Source of the DNA: Meridianimarinicoccus aquatilis | GTDB lineage: Bacteria > Pseudomonadota > Alphaproteobacteria > Rhodobacterales > Rhodobacteraceae | NCBI RefSeq assembly: GCF_004358675.1 | Contig: NZ_SMZO01000028.1 | Location: forward strand, 1 to 49,167 | Length of the DNA: 49,167 nt | Direction: 5' to 3' | Part shown: positions 35,073 through 43,600 of the stretch, piece after piece | How the letters are laid out: the number at the start of each line of letters is the position of its first letter | Position numbering within the stretch: position 1 is the first letter of the stretch | Notes under the pieces: generated by a model | Seen by the model: the letters and a program-made list of their open reading frames with translations, nothing else | Database searches by the model: none | Told to the model about the DNA's origin: nothing | Made by a program: the position numbers and the translations under genes

Positions 35073-36497
35073 ATGGATTTCACCGACCTTTACATAGACG
35101 GGGCATGGCATAAGACCGCAGAGCGGTTTGATGTCATCAACCCAGCCACAGAAGCGGTGCTCGCATCGGTGGCGTCCGCGGATATTGCCGACGCTGATGC
35201 CGCGCTTGATGCCGCCGAAGCCGCAATGGCCGAATGGGCCGCACGCACACCGCGCGCGCGATCCGAAGTGCTGCGCCGCGCCTGGGAATTGATGACCGCC
35301 CGGCTGGACGAGTTTGCGCACATCATAACACTTGAAAATGGCAAGGCCCGTGCCGACGCCATGGGCGAGGCAACCTATGCCGCCGAGTTCTTCCGCTGGT
35401 TCGCGGAAGAAGCCGTGCGCGCCGATGGGATGATCACTCACGCCCCTGCTTCCGGTGCGCGCATCGTGGTGCAGCATAAGCCCGCCGGACTTGCGGTGTT
35501 GATAACGCCCTGGAACTATCCAGCCGCGATGGGCACCCGCAAAATTGCCCCGGCATTGGCCGCAGGGTGCGGGGTGATCATAAAGCCCGCCTCGGAAACG
35601 CCCCTGACGATGCTGGCCCTGATGCCGCTTTTGGAAGAGGCCGGGGTCCCGAAGGGGTTGGTCAACGTGTTGCCATCCAGAAGGACCGGCGCATTGGTCG
35701 ATCATATGCTGCATGATCCGCGCGTGCGGGTGGTGAGCTTTACGGGCTCCACCGGTGTGGGGCGCAAGCTTCTGAAGTCCGCAGCAGATCAAGTTCTCAA
35801 ACCCGCGATGGAGCTTGGCGGCAATGCGCCCGTTGTTGTTCTTGAGGATGCAGATATCGAAACGGCAGTCGCTGGAACGATGCTGGCCAAAATGCGTAAT
35901 TTGGGAGAGGCCTGTACTGCGGCCAACAGGATTTATGTGCACGAAGCGATTGCCCCCGATTTCATACGCCGCCTGACGGAAGAAATGGCGGCGTTGAACG
36001 TCGGTGACGGTACCGATCCATCAATCGATGTTGGCCCGCTGGTCAATGCGGACACGCGCGACAAGGTCGCCGCGTTTGTGGCAGATGCCGTCGCAAAAGG
36101 GGCGCGCGTGGAATGCGGCGGTGTCGTACCGGAAGGACCGGGGTTCTTCTATCCGCCGACAGTCTTGTCTGGCGTGCCCGAAACCGCCGAGTGTGTGCAG
36201 GACGAAATCTTCGGCCCAGTTGCGGCGATCCAGACCTTTACCGACCAAGATGACGTTATCCGGCGGGCGAACAATACGGAATACGGGCTGGTTGCGTATG
36301 TGTTCAGCGAAGATTTCAAACGCGCTTTGCAGGTTTGCGAACGACTGGATTACGGCATGGTCGGGCTCAACAGGGGGCTGGTCAGCGACCCGGCCGCACC
36401 CTTTGGCGGCACAAAACAATCGGGGCTTGGGCGCGAAGGCGGCCACGAGGGAATGCTGGAATTCATGGAAACCCAATATATTTCGGCCAGTTGGTAG
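35073..36497 (+). CDS. NAD(P)-dependent aldehyde dehydrogenase (succinate-semialdehyde dehydrogenase-like)
   Basis: A 474-residue ALDH with the Rossmann segment GLAVLITPWNYPAAMGTRK, FTGSTGVGRKLL, the general base Glu in AMELGGNAP (about 247), the nucleophile Cys281 in NLGEACTAANRIYVH and the ending GMLEFMETQYI typical of GabD-like enzymes. It lies between the two halves of the split E2, 28 bases after the lipoyl protein and 9 before the catalytic E2. It is therefore co-expressed with the E1/E2 complex and probably oxidises an aldehyde released by it. The substrate is not determined. Confidence 0.92.
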   Translation: MDFTDLYIDGAWHKTAERFDVINPATEAVLASVASADIADADAALDAAEAAMAEWAARTPRARSEVLRRAWELMTARLDEFAHIITLENGKARADAMGEATYAAEFFRWFAEEAVRADGMITHAPASGARIVVQHKPAGLAVLITPWNYPAAMGTRKIAPALAAGCGVIIKPASETPLTMLALMPLLEEAGVPKGLVNVLPSRRTGALVDHMLHDPRVRVVSFTGSTGVGRKLLKSAADQVLKPAMELGGNAPVVVLEDADIETAVAGTMLAKMRNLGEACTAANRIYVHEAIAPDFIRRLTEEMAALNVGDGTDPSIDVGPLVNADTRDKVAAFVADAVAKGARVECGGVVPEGPGFFYPPTVLSGVPETAECVQDEIFGPVAAIQTFTDQDDVIRRANNTEYGLVAYVFSEDFKRALQVCERLDYGMVGLNRGLVSDPAAPFGGTKQSGLGREGGHEGMLEFMETQYISASW

Positions 36498-36506
36498 GAG
36501 ACGCGG

Positions 36507-37394
36507 ATGACTGACATTATAGCAAGCCCATCGACCCGCCGCCTCGCGCGCGAAAAGGGCATTGATTTGGTCGCGTTGGCCCAGCAGTTGGGGCGCACGA
36601 CGCTTGCACCTGAAGACTTCGCACTGCCCGCGCAATACGTGGCTGCATCGCCCGCCGGGGCTGACACATCATTTTGGGATGTGGACCACGCCCAATTTGG
36701 CGAGGTCACCGAGGAACCGATGAGCCGGATAGCACAGGTTGCCGCGCGCAATCTTGCAGCGGCGCAAGCCCTGATCCCGGCTGTGACGCATCATGACAGC
36801 GCCGATGTGACGGCGATCGAAGCTCTGCGCAATGCATGGGGGGCCGAGGTTGCGCAGGGCGGTGTGAAACTGACCGCGCTTGCGTTTCATGTGATGGCCT
36901 TGGCCCGATGCCTGCGCGCATTTCCCAAGTTCAACGCCTCGTTGACGGCAGATGGTCAGACCTTGGTCCTGAAACATTATGTCCATATCGGGATCGCGGT
37001 TGATACCCCTCATGGCCTTGTTGTTCCGGTGATCCGCGATGCTGACAGAAAGGGTCTGGTGCAGATCGCGCGTGACATCGTTGATCTCGCGCGCCGTGCC
37101 CAAGCCCGAAAGGTGGGTCCGGCCGAAATGGGCGGCGCCTCCATGACGATTACAAATCTTGGCGGGATCGGCGGCAGCGGGTTCACACCGATCGTCAACC
37201 CGCCGGAAGTTGCCATTCTGGGGATAACGCGCACGCAGGTGGACACAGTTTGGGAAAACGGCACACCCCGCCCGGTTCCTAAGGTGCCGCTCGACCTGAG
37301 CTATGATCACAGGGTGATCAACGGGGCCGATGCGGCAAGGTTCCTTGCCCAGTATTGCCGAATGATTGCTGAGCCGCGGCATCTTTTGATTTGA
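36507..37394 (+). CDS. E2 acyltransferase catalytic subunit without lipoyl domain
   Basis: A 295-residue protein starting with a peripheral-subunit-binding domain (IIASPSTRRLAREKGIDL, residues 3-40) followed by a complete 2-oxo acid dehydrogenase acyltransferase domain (about 75-295). Its active-site motif is SYDHRVINGADAARFL with His268; Asn272 replaces the common Asp, a variant that I recall in Azotobacter E2p and do not consider inactivating. FTPIVNPPEVAILGI and HGLVVPVIRDAD are also standard. No lipoyl domain is attached, so it must receive acyl groups from the separate lipoyl protein. GGAGACGCGG precedes the ATG. It ends the plus-strand operon. No E3 gene is present. Confidence 0.92.
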   Translation: MTDIIASPSTRRLAREKGIDLVALAQQLGRTTLAPEDFALPAQYVAASPAGADTSFWDVDHAQFGEVTEEPMSRIAQVAARNLAAAQALIPAVTHHDSADVTAIEALRNAWGAEVAQGGVKLTALAFHVMALARCLRAFPKFNASLTADGQTLVLKHYVHIGIAVDTPHGLVVPVIRDADRKGLVQIARDIVDLARRAQARKVGPAEMGGASMTITNLGGIGGSGFTPIVNPPEVAILGITRTQVDTVWENGTPRPVPKVPLDLSYDHRVINGADAARFLAQYCRMIAEPRHLLI

Positions 37395-37480
37395 TCACGG
37401 CTCAAGGCGGTCACTGCACGCCTAACCTGAACTTGCCAACCACAAGACGGGCGAATGGTGTGTAGGGGAACGTATGTGTT

Positions 37481-38281
37481 TCAGAACATCATGCAATCGG
37501 CACCGGGGCTTAGCGGCGGCGCACCGTCCGGCAAGGTTGGCGTATAATCGAACGTGACGATCTCTGCCCCGCTATCGAAGGCAACGAACAACTGGTTCGA
37601 ACCGGGTCTGATCGCGATCCCTTCAGGGTCTGTGCCGAACTCCAGCAAGCTGACTTGCGCAAGCAACTCACCGGCTGCGGTAAATTCATAAAGGCTGTTG
37701 GATCCTTCCCAATCATCCACGATCAACAGGTGGCCTGTGCGTGGGTCGATGGCGATACCTTGTGCTTCGCTGAGTGGTGGTGACAGCGTCATCGTGTTGA
37801 TTTGCTCCATCAATTTGCCACTGGCATCAAACCACGACAGCCGCTCTGGGTCGTCCTCGACGGTGACCAACGCCCCGTTTGCCGACACAGCAATGCCTTC
37901 GGTATCGGCCCATTCGCCTTCAAGTTCGAACGGCGCGCCCAAGGCTTCCCCGTCTTTGCTCAAACGCTGCATGCCGCCAAAGCCATCGCCAACGATAAGG
38001 TGGTCGCCCTCTATGGCGATTGCCTTTATCCGAAACAGATCGCTGCTGATGCGCCGCAACTCGTCACCGTGAAGGGTCACAAGCACGGCCTCGGGGCCTT
38101 CGTTGGCTATCCACAATCCGCAAAAGGTCGGGTCATATTCCAAGCTGGCCGGTCTGTTGAGCTGATAGCGTCCCGTTTCTTGCAGGTCCAACGCCGAGGA
38201 AACACACGGGGCGGCGCATGCCAAAAACAAAATGGATTTTCCCAGCATTCGAAGCCCCGCCAATTTCCAAAAGGATGACAT
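37481..38281 (-). CDS. Secreted beta-propeller-like protein (SdiA-regulated/YjiK-like)
   Basis: About 266 residues with an N-terminal signal peptide (hydrophobic SILFLACAAPCVSSA). It then has repeated blades of the type EGIAVSANGALVTVEDD, QGIAIDPRTGHLLIVDD and EGIAIRPGSNQLFVAFD. The pattern resembles periplasmic YjiK/SdiA-regulated or SMP-30-like six-bladed propellers, whose function is mostly unknown. The start could be the ATG at 38281 or, with GGGG seven bases ahead, the ATG at 38248; both keep the signal peptide. The gene converges with the E2 operon and is probably unrelated to it. Confidence 0.75.
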   Translation of the reverse strand: MSSFWKLAGLRMLGKSILFLACAAPCVSSALDLQETGRYQLNRPASLEYDPTFCGLWIANEGPEAVLVTLHGDELRRISSDLFRIKAIAIEGDHLIVGDGFGGMQRLSKDGEALGAPFELEGEWADTEGIAVSANGALVTVEDDPERLSWFDASGKLMEQINTMTLSPPLSEAQGIAIDPRTGHLLIVDDWEGSNSLYEFTAAGELLAQVSLLEFGTDPEGIAIRPGSNQLFVAFDSGAEIVTFDYTPTLPDGAPPLSPGADCMMF

Positions 38282-38528
38282 GAACAAAATCTGTGAGGCG
38301 CGGCAAAAAGCGGCGCTTACTTTAATGAGTGTGAGCCGTTTGGCCGCGAAGTCAACGTCCGCGACGTAAGGGGTCGTTCTGCACTGCGGTGCCGCGAAGA
38401 ATGGAATATCTACGAATTGGCTGGGCGGCAGATATCGCGGCGTTGAGGTTCTTGTCCCGTACTATCACGCTACCGGCAAAATTCAGTGCAAGCTGACACG
38501 GCGCTCCCCGTTTGCCGAGGACTGGTCC

Positions 38529-39293
38529 CTAGCCCAGAAACGACCCACGGGCGCGGATCAGCGCAACAAGCACCAGCACCAGATAGGCGGCACTGATCAG
38601 CACAAGAAACAGCCATGGCCGCGTAAAGATCAGCCCAATCACAATGGCAGTGGCGCACAGAATGACCGGAATAAGTCGGCGCTGTACTCTGACCGCTTTC
38701 GGCGATGGGGTCTTGAGTTTCGAGATCATCAAGAGCCCCACAAATGCAAGCCAGATCGAAACAGCCACCGCCCCGTCACCAGAGTTGATGATGCCGGACA
38801 AGGACAAAAAGACCGGCATCAGCCCCAAGCAGGCCCCTGCTGGCGCAGGGACGCCGGTAAAGTGCAGTTTAGGTCCGGAAACAGCATTGTCATTGCCCGC
38901 AGTCACATTGAACCGCGCCAACCTGAGGCATGTAGCCGCCACAAAGATCAGGGCGAACATCCAGCCAAATGCGCCCAAATCGGTCAGGTGGACCTGATAC
39001 ACGATAATCGCTGGGGCGACGCCGAAGCACAGGAAGTCAGACAGAGAGTCGAGTTGCGCGCCCATGGGCGACTCGGCTTTCAAACGCCGTGCGGCCAGCC
39101 CGTCAAAAAAGTCGGCGATCCCAGCCATCAGAATGAGCGTGACAGCCATCGCAAAGCGATCTTCGATGGCGAACCTGATCGCCGTGAGGCCAAGGCTCAT
39201 CCCGATCAGCGTGATCATGTTCGGGAGCAGCATCAGGATAGGCACAGCAGCTTGGTCGCCGCGCGCACCGCGTTTAGGGGTCAGACCGACCAT
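38529..39293 (-). CDS. pssA: CDP-diacylglycerol--serine O-phosphatidyltransferase
   Basis: A 254-residue integral membrane enzyme of the CDP-alcohol phosphotransferase family. The catalytic motif DG-x2-AR-x8-G-x3-D-x3-D is complete, from DGLAARRL through GAQLDSLSD. About six to eight hydrophobic segments follow. It makes phosphatidylserine from CDP-diacylglycerol and serine at the inner membrane. It starts three bases after the psd stop, with AGAGG ahead, so the two steps to phosphatidylethanolamine form one operon, a usual order in Rhodobacterales. Confidence 0.95.
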   Translation of the reverse strand: MVGLTPKRGARGDQAAVPILMLLPNMITLIGMSLGLTAIRFAIEDRFAMAVTLILMAGIADFFDGLAARRLKAESPMGAQLDSLSDFLCFGVAPAIIVYQVHLTDLGAFGWMFALIFVAATCLRLARFNVTAGNDNAVSGPKLHFTGVPAPAGACLGLMPVFLSLSGIINSGDGAVAVSIWLAFVGLLMISKLKTPSPKAVRVQRRLIPVILCATAIVIGLIFTRPWLFLVLISAAYLVLVLVALIRARGSFLG

Positions 39294-39296
39294 GCT

Positions 39297-39980
39297 TTAC
39301 GCCTCTTCCGTTGCGCCAGCCAAATCCGCAATCACAGTCTCGCCTGCCACCATCGTCTGGCCGATCCGGACAAGCGGCGTAACACCGTCGGGCAGGTATA
39401 TATCCAATCTAGAGCCAAACCGGATCAGCCCAAAGCGGTCGCCGCGCGCCATTTCATCGCCCTCTTTGGACCAGCACAGGATGCGGCGGGCGACCAACCC
39501 TGCGATCTGCACCACGCCATATCGCCGACCGTCAGGAAGCGCGATAGCAAGACCATTGCGTTCGTTATCAGCAGAAGCTTTGTCGAGCGATGCATTCAGG
39601 AACTTGCCCGGCGTGTAGGCGATTGTGTCGATCCGACCTGCCGCTGGAAGACGATTCACATGGCAATTGAAGACCGACATGAAAACAGAAATTCGCAGCA
39701 GTTCAGTCTCACCAAGCCCCAGTTCGGCCGGCGGCACTGCTGGCTCAAGCAGGGAGACGATACCATCCGCAGGCGAGACCATTACACTATCGCGGGTTGG
39801 GACCACCCGTTCGGGATCTCGAAAAAAGTAATAAACCCAAACCGTCAGACCAACGCCGATCCAACCCAAAGGGGACCACAGGATGAACAAGACAGCCGTG
39901 ATAGCCGCGGAAATGGCAACAAAGCGTCGTCCTTCCGGATGCATCGGTTTTACAAAAGTGGAAAGCATGGAAACGGACAT
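39297..39980 (-). CDS. psd: Phosphatidylserine decarboxylase proenzyme
   Basis: A 227-residue short-type (Psd-A) decarboxylase. An N-terminal membrane segment (about 20-50) is followed by [28 protein letters not shown] and the self-cleavage motif FGSR. Ser190 becomes the pyruvoyl group after cleavage into alpha and beta chains. It converts phosphatidylserine to phosphatidylethanolamine. GGGG lies just before the ATG at 39980. It is first in the psd-pssA pair. Confidence 0.95.
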   Translation of the reverse strand: MSVSMLSTFVKPMHPEGRRFVAISAAITAVLFILWSPLGWIGVGLTVWVYYFFRDPERVVPTRDSVMVSPADGIVSLLEPAVPPAELGLGETELLRISVFMSVFNCHVNRLPAAGRIDTIAYTPGKFLNASLDKASADNERNGLAIALPDGRRYGVVQIAGLVARRILCWSKEGDEMARGDRFGLIRFGSRLDIYLPDGVTPLVRIGQTMVAGETVIADLAGATEEA

Positions 39981-40377
39981 GTGACCCCGTGGTGTTTATC
40001 TGAACTGACGTGAAGCTGCGGTCGGGGGATGAAACTGATCCCGGTGCCGGATGGCTTGGGTACGTAACAACTTGCCTTCTACCCAATGCCGAGGCGAACC
40101 GCAATCCGCAGGGGTTTCAAGGGCACCTTCGGTCACGTTGGACGCCGGGGGTGAGCCTTGAGGAGCGGTGGCCAGATTAGGTGTGATGACGGTAACAGCA
40201 GCCGTCGACAAGACGCCATAACTTCGCGATGCGGCGGGGTTGCAAGCCCTATTCTTTTGAGAAACTTCTAGCCGATTGCGCGCCGACCTATCCCGAGGTG
40301 GGGATCCTTTTTGGGAAATCAAAATGGTAGTTAATGAAGGACAGAAACAGCAACACAAAGCACAACGGAGCGTCCCA
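39981..40377. other. Gene-free stretch before a small ORF
   Basis: About 400 bases upstream of psd (minus) and of the 37-residue ORF (plus). It should contain both promoters. A 130-codon frame on the minus strand has no protein-like features and no ribosome site. I saw no tRNA-like fold. Confidence 0.5.
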
Positions 40378-40491
40378 ATGCCTAGCAAAAATGATCAGAG
40401 CCAGCCACGTCAAACCGCGCCTTCGCTGAACCGCCGCCCAAGCCCGGCACCCGTCAAAACTTATGAATTCACAGATTGGGCCATGATCTGA
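40378..40491 (+). CDS. Small hypothetical protein, 37 residues
   Basis: An ATG at 40378 is preceded by GGAG at a 7-base spacing and opens a 37-codon frame. The product is hydrophilic, rich in Gln, Pro and Ser, begins MPSKNDQ and ends KTYEFTDWAMI. No signal peptide or membrane segment is visible. I do not recognise it. Support rests only on the ribosome site and an amino acid make-up that is plausible for a disordered small protein. Confidence 0.4.
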   Translation: MPSKNDQSQPRQTAPSLNRRPSPAPVKTYEFTDWAMI

Positions 40492-40793
40492 GCGCGGCTT
40501 CCCGGTCTCCAGAACTCCTGAAGGTGCGGCAGCAGCGGTATTTGCCGAACCCAGCGATAGATATGCCGGCATATGCGTGTCAGCACGGCACGCATCCATT
40601 TCGATCCTTTCGAAATCGTTCTCATATTATCGCAAAATAGCCCACACCAAGAAGTCCAAGCATTTCCATAATTCCGACACGGTAACGGCACGCCGACCCG
40701 CAAAGTCATATTTGTCATTTGCCTTACAAACGTTATGCATACATCAAGAAAGTCCTTGGAACTCCTCGACTAGACTAACGGAAAGTTCGCTGC
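40492..40793. other. Intergenic region with two symmetric sites upstream of the GST-like gene
   Basis: No gene is visible in these roughly 300 bases. They contain a perfect 14-base palindrome, ATATGCCGGCATAT (40561-40574), and an inverted repeat ATTTCGA-N5-TCGAAAT (40598-40616). Both lie about 180-230 bases upstream of the GST-like gene and are candidate operators. The rest is AT-rich and probably holds the promoter. Confidence 0.4.
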
Positions 40794-41741
40794 ATGACCC
40801 ACGCCTCGCCTGAGATCATTCTGCACAATTACCCTCAATCCCCTGTTGCTGAAAAAGCGCGGGTCGCTTTTGGAATCAAGGGCTTGTCTTGGCGCGATGT
40901 GGAAATTCCAAGGCTCGCTCCGAAGCCGATGCTGACAAAACTGACTGGCGGCTATCGCCGCACACCGGTCATGCAAATCGGCGCCGACATTTATTGTGAC
41001 ACTCAATGCATCCTTCATGAATTGGAGCGGCGTTTTCCATCGCCGACGTTCTTTCCCACGTCAGATGCGGGCCTGATTTGGGCTCTCAGCCGATGGACAG
41101 ACGGCACCATGTTTGATCTGGCGGTGAAAATCGTTCTCGGTTCAGCCGGAGAGGACCTTCCCAAGGACTTCGCAGAAGACCGTGGCCGCCTGTATCTTGG
41201 CCCTGACTGGGCGGCGGGATTAAAGGCTGCAAACGCGGACTTGCCACATCTGGCAGCGCAGATGCGCGGGCCATTGCACTGGGTGAATGGACAATTGTCT
41301 GATGGCCGCAGGTTCGTTCTGGGCGCTGATCCGGCTGCAATTGATGCGCAGCTCTTTCATTTAGTGTGGTTTCTTCGCGGGCGCTGGAACAACGGACCTG
41401 TGTTTCTGTCAGAGTTTGCGCATTTGGAACGGTGGGAAAAGAATGTCGCGGACATCGGTCACGGAACGGCTGTCAGTATGTCGCCTGAGGATGCGATCCG
41501 TGCGGCGACCCAAAGTGAACCTGATGCTGTCCCGTCCGTTGATGCACTTGATCCACAAGGGTTGAAGGCGGGAATGAGGGTTGTTGTATCGCCTGATCTT
41601 GATGGCGGCGAGCAACCCGTAGAAGGCGCGGTCTTCGCGGCCGATCACAATTCCATCACGATTCACCGACAAGACCCCGACGTTGGTAACCTCTGTGTTC
41701 ACTTCCCGAGGATCGGATACAGGGTGACGATCGTCGATTGA
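40794..41741 (+). CDS. Glutathione S-transferase family protein
   Basis: A 315-residue protein. The N-terminal thioredoxin-like GST domain (about 7-85) shows ILHNYPQSPVAEKARVAFGI, a Pro before the glutathione site in GYRRTPVMQIG, and the Asp-Thr pair in YCDTQCILHELERRFP. An all-helical domain follows to about 225. A tail of about 90 residues beyond the usual GST end (MRVVVSPDLDGGEQPVEGAV, then HFPRIGYRVTIVD) looks like a small beta domain. Its role is unknown. GST-like proteins conjugate or reduce with glutathione; the substrate cannot be told. Confidence 0.82.
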   Translation: MTHASPEIILHNYPQSPVAEKARVAFGIKGLSWRDVEIPRLAPKPMLTKLTGGYRRTPVMQIGADIYCDTQCILHELERRFPSPTFFPTSDAGLIWALSRWTDGTMFDLAVKIVLGSAGEDLPKDFAEDRGRLYLGPDWAAGLKAANADLPHLAAQMRGPLHWVNGQLSDGRRFVLGADPAAIDAQLFHLVWFLRGRWNNGPVFLSEFAHLERWEKNVADIGHGTAVSMSPEDAIRAATQSEPDAVPSVDALDPQGLKAGMRVVVSPDLDGGEQPVEGAVFAADHNSITIHRQDPDVGNLCVHFPRIGYRVTIVD

Positions 41742-41783
41742 AACGCAGAGTGCCGTGACTTTAGTGCCGGTGCTGATGCCCGC

Positions 41784-41808
41784 CCCTACGACGACAACCG
41801 TCGTAGGG
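41784..41808. terminator. Hairpin between convergent genes
   Basis: CCCTACGACG and CGTCGTAGGG form a perfect 10-base-pair stem with loop ACAAC. It lies between the convergent GST-like and HAD genes. No T-tract follows on either side, so termination is plausible but not certain. Confidence 0.45.
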
Positions 41809-41878
41809 CGGTGTCTGACGCAGTGCCCGGCAGTGGTATTGGCTTTCCCTCACCTACTGGGTTGCCGTGCCCCATCCC

Positions 41879-42772
41879 CTATGGCCGCACTAGAATGAAG
41901 TCCGGAAATATACTCGATTGACGAATGGCTTCGTTTTCATCCGCCTGAGAAAAGAACCCGAAATTGGCAATCAGCGCCGTTTTCAGCCCTGCCACCTGCC
42001 CCCCTAATATATCTGTGTGCAGACTGTCCCCGACCATAACGATCCGCGATCGCACAGGCGTATCTAGTCGCGCGAATGCCAGGTCATAGATGTTTGCAAA
42101 CGGTTTGCCGAAGAACTGCGGTTGCACGCCCGTGCGGTCCGCAAGGCGATGCGCAAAGTACCCCGGTTCAACCGAAAACCCGGACTCTCGCGGCGCAACG
42201 ATATCTGGGTTGCCCACGTAGACCGGCCGCGGCGCTGCCTGAAGTGACGCTTCCAAAAGGGCTTGCCTCTGTTCTGTCCAGACCGCGCTGCCGATCAGAA
42301 GAAAGGCATCCACAGCGTCATAGGTGGCGCGGTCTTCGGCAAGGTATGTCGCGTTGATTTGGTCTAGGTCCGCGCGCCCAAGGCTTTCCGTGGCCATGAG
42401 GCCCCAATGTTTGTCTGGCTCGGACGCAAGGGCATGCAACACTGCCTTACGGCTCGTTATCACGTCGTCCGGATCGAAGTTGTACCCAAGTTTCTTGTAC
42501 TTCTCCATTAAATTTGCATGTGGAAAGCCGGCCGCGTTTGACACCACCAACACACGTTTGCCCGCTTTTTGCAGCCGTGCCACCCGGTCCGGTACGCCTG
42601 AAATTGCGGTTTCGCCGATGTTCAGAACCCCAAAGGCATCCAGCAAGAACGTGTCCACATCCGGCGCGATTGCATCCAGATCAGGCGCGCGCTGACAGGC
42701 CCCACCGGCGAGAGCCGTTGGAAGCCGATGCCGGATGCGTTCATAGGCTGCAAAGGCCTCGTCACTGTTCAA
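41879..42772 (-). CDS. HAD-superfamily class IIA hydrolase
   Basis: A 297-residue NagD-like HAD protein. Motif I reads LLDAFGVLNIG: the nucleophile Asp is kept but the usual second Asp is Phe, as in the subgroup with Trp or Phe there. Motif II is VVSNAAGFP, and VMVGDSLHTDILGGQVAGL carries the late Asp. It should be a phosphatase or phosphonatase-like enzyme. The start is a TTG at 42772 preceded by AGGGTG, 12 bases after the second phnE; no ATG is available near the N-terminus. Close linkage to the phosphonate-type importer suggests it acts on the imported phosphorus compound; that is an inference. Confidence 0.83.
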   Translation of the reverse strand: MNSDEAFAAYERIRHRLPTALAGGACQRAPDLDAIAPDVDTFLLDAFGVLNIGETAISGVPDRVARLQKAGKRVLVVSNAAGFPHANLMEKYKKLGYNFDPDDVITSRKAVLHALASEPDKHWGLMATESLGRADLDQINATYLAEDRATYDAVDAFLLIGSAVWTEQRQALLEASLQAAPRPVYVGNPDIVAPRESGFSVEPGYFAHRLADRTGVQPQFFGKPFANIYDLAFARLDTPVRSRIVMVGDSLHTDILGGQVAGLKTALIANFGFFSQADENEAIRQSSIFPDFILVRP

Positions 42773-42784
42773 AATTCAGACACC

Positions 42785-43600
42785 CTAGATTATCGCGCCG
42801 CGCACTTTTGCAGACACCCATTCTGAAATGATCACTGCGGCCAAGATCACCAGCAGGATCAGCGACACCTGAGGCCATGCAAGCACGTTGAGAGAGGACG
42901 ACAGTTGCAACCCAATTCCGCCTGCGCCGACCAGCCCAAGCACCGTGCTTTCGCGGATGTTGATATCCCAACGGAAGACGGCAATGCCGGCGAATGCGGG
43001 TAAAATCTGTGGCACGATCCCGTAAGCCATGACCTGCCAGCGCGATGCGCCTGTGGCGGTTATGGCTTCGACCTGCGTTTCGTCGATTTCCTCGATGGCT
43101 TCGTAGAGAAGCTTTGCACAAAAGCCGATTGACCTAATTGCAATGGCGATCACGCCTGCAAAGACCCCTGGGCCGATGATCGCGATCAACAGCAAGGCCC
43201 AGATCAACGAATTGATCGACCGGGTCGACACAATGATCAACAGGGCGATGGGGCGCACAACATACTTTGAAGGCGTTGTATTTCGCGCCGCAAGAAAGGC
43301 AATCGGCACAGCCATTATCAATGCCAAAATCGTTCCGAGCGTGGCGATGTTCAGCGTATCCCAGATCGGTTTGCCCAACTGGGTAATGTACTCCCAGCGG
43401 GGCGGTGTTGCGCGGGTCCAGATATCGTTGGCAATACGCGGCGCATCCCACACAAAAAACCAAGTGGTCGAGGCGGAAATCTGTTGCCAGCAATAGGCGA
43501 AAACAGCAACGCCGATGAGCCACATGACCCAATGCAAAAGGCTTTCGCGACCGGTGCGGCGCTGCCAGACCTGTCGCCCTTTCAAGTCCCGAACCGGCAT
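42785..43600 (-). CDS. phnE: Phosphonate-type ABC transporter permease, second copy
   Basis: A 271-residue inner-membrane permease of the PhnE type with about six membrane segments. The cytoplasmic loop EAITATGASRWQVMAYGIVP docks to the ATPase, and [20 protein letters not shown] is the PhnE signature. The start overlaps the stop of the first phnE by one base (TAATG). The two permeases are paralogues (DINx[12 protein letters not shown] shared) and probably form a heterodimer with PhnC. Confidence 0.9.
   Translation of the reverse strand: MPVRDLKGRQVWQRRTGRESLLHWVMWLIGVAVFAYCWQQISASTTWFFVWDAPRIANDIWTRATPPRWEYITQLGKPIWDTLNIATLGTILALIMAVPIAFLAARNTTPSKYVVRPIALLIIVSTRSINSLIWALLLIAIIGPGVFAGVIAIAIRSIGFCAKLLYEAIEEIDETQVEAITATGASRWQVMAYGIVPQILPAFAGIAVFRWDINIRESTVLGLVGAGGIGLQLSSSLNVLAWPQVSLILLVILAAVIISEWVSAKVRGAII

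Noticed and set aside
36507-37394. HRVINGA (Asn for Asp) as evidence that the second E2 is inactive
   Set aside because: I recall the same Asn in active Azotobacter E2p, so the catalytic His with Asn is not a lesion.
39996-40388. A 130-codon minus-strand frame upstream of psd
   Set aside because: No ribosome site, no domain, odd composition; treated as intergenic.
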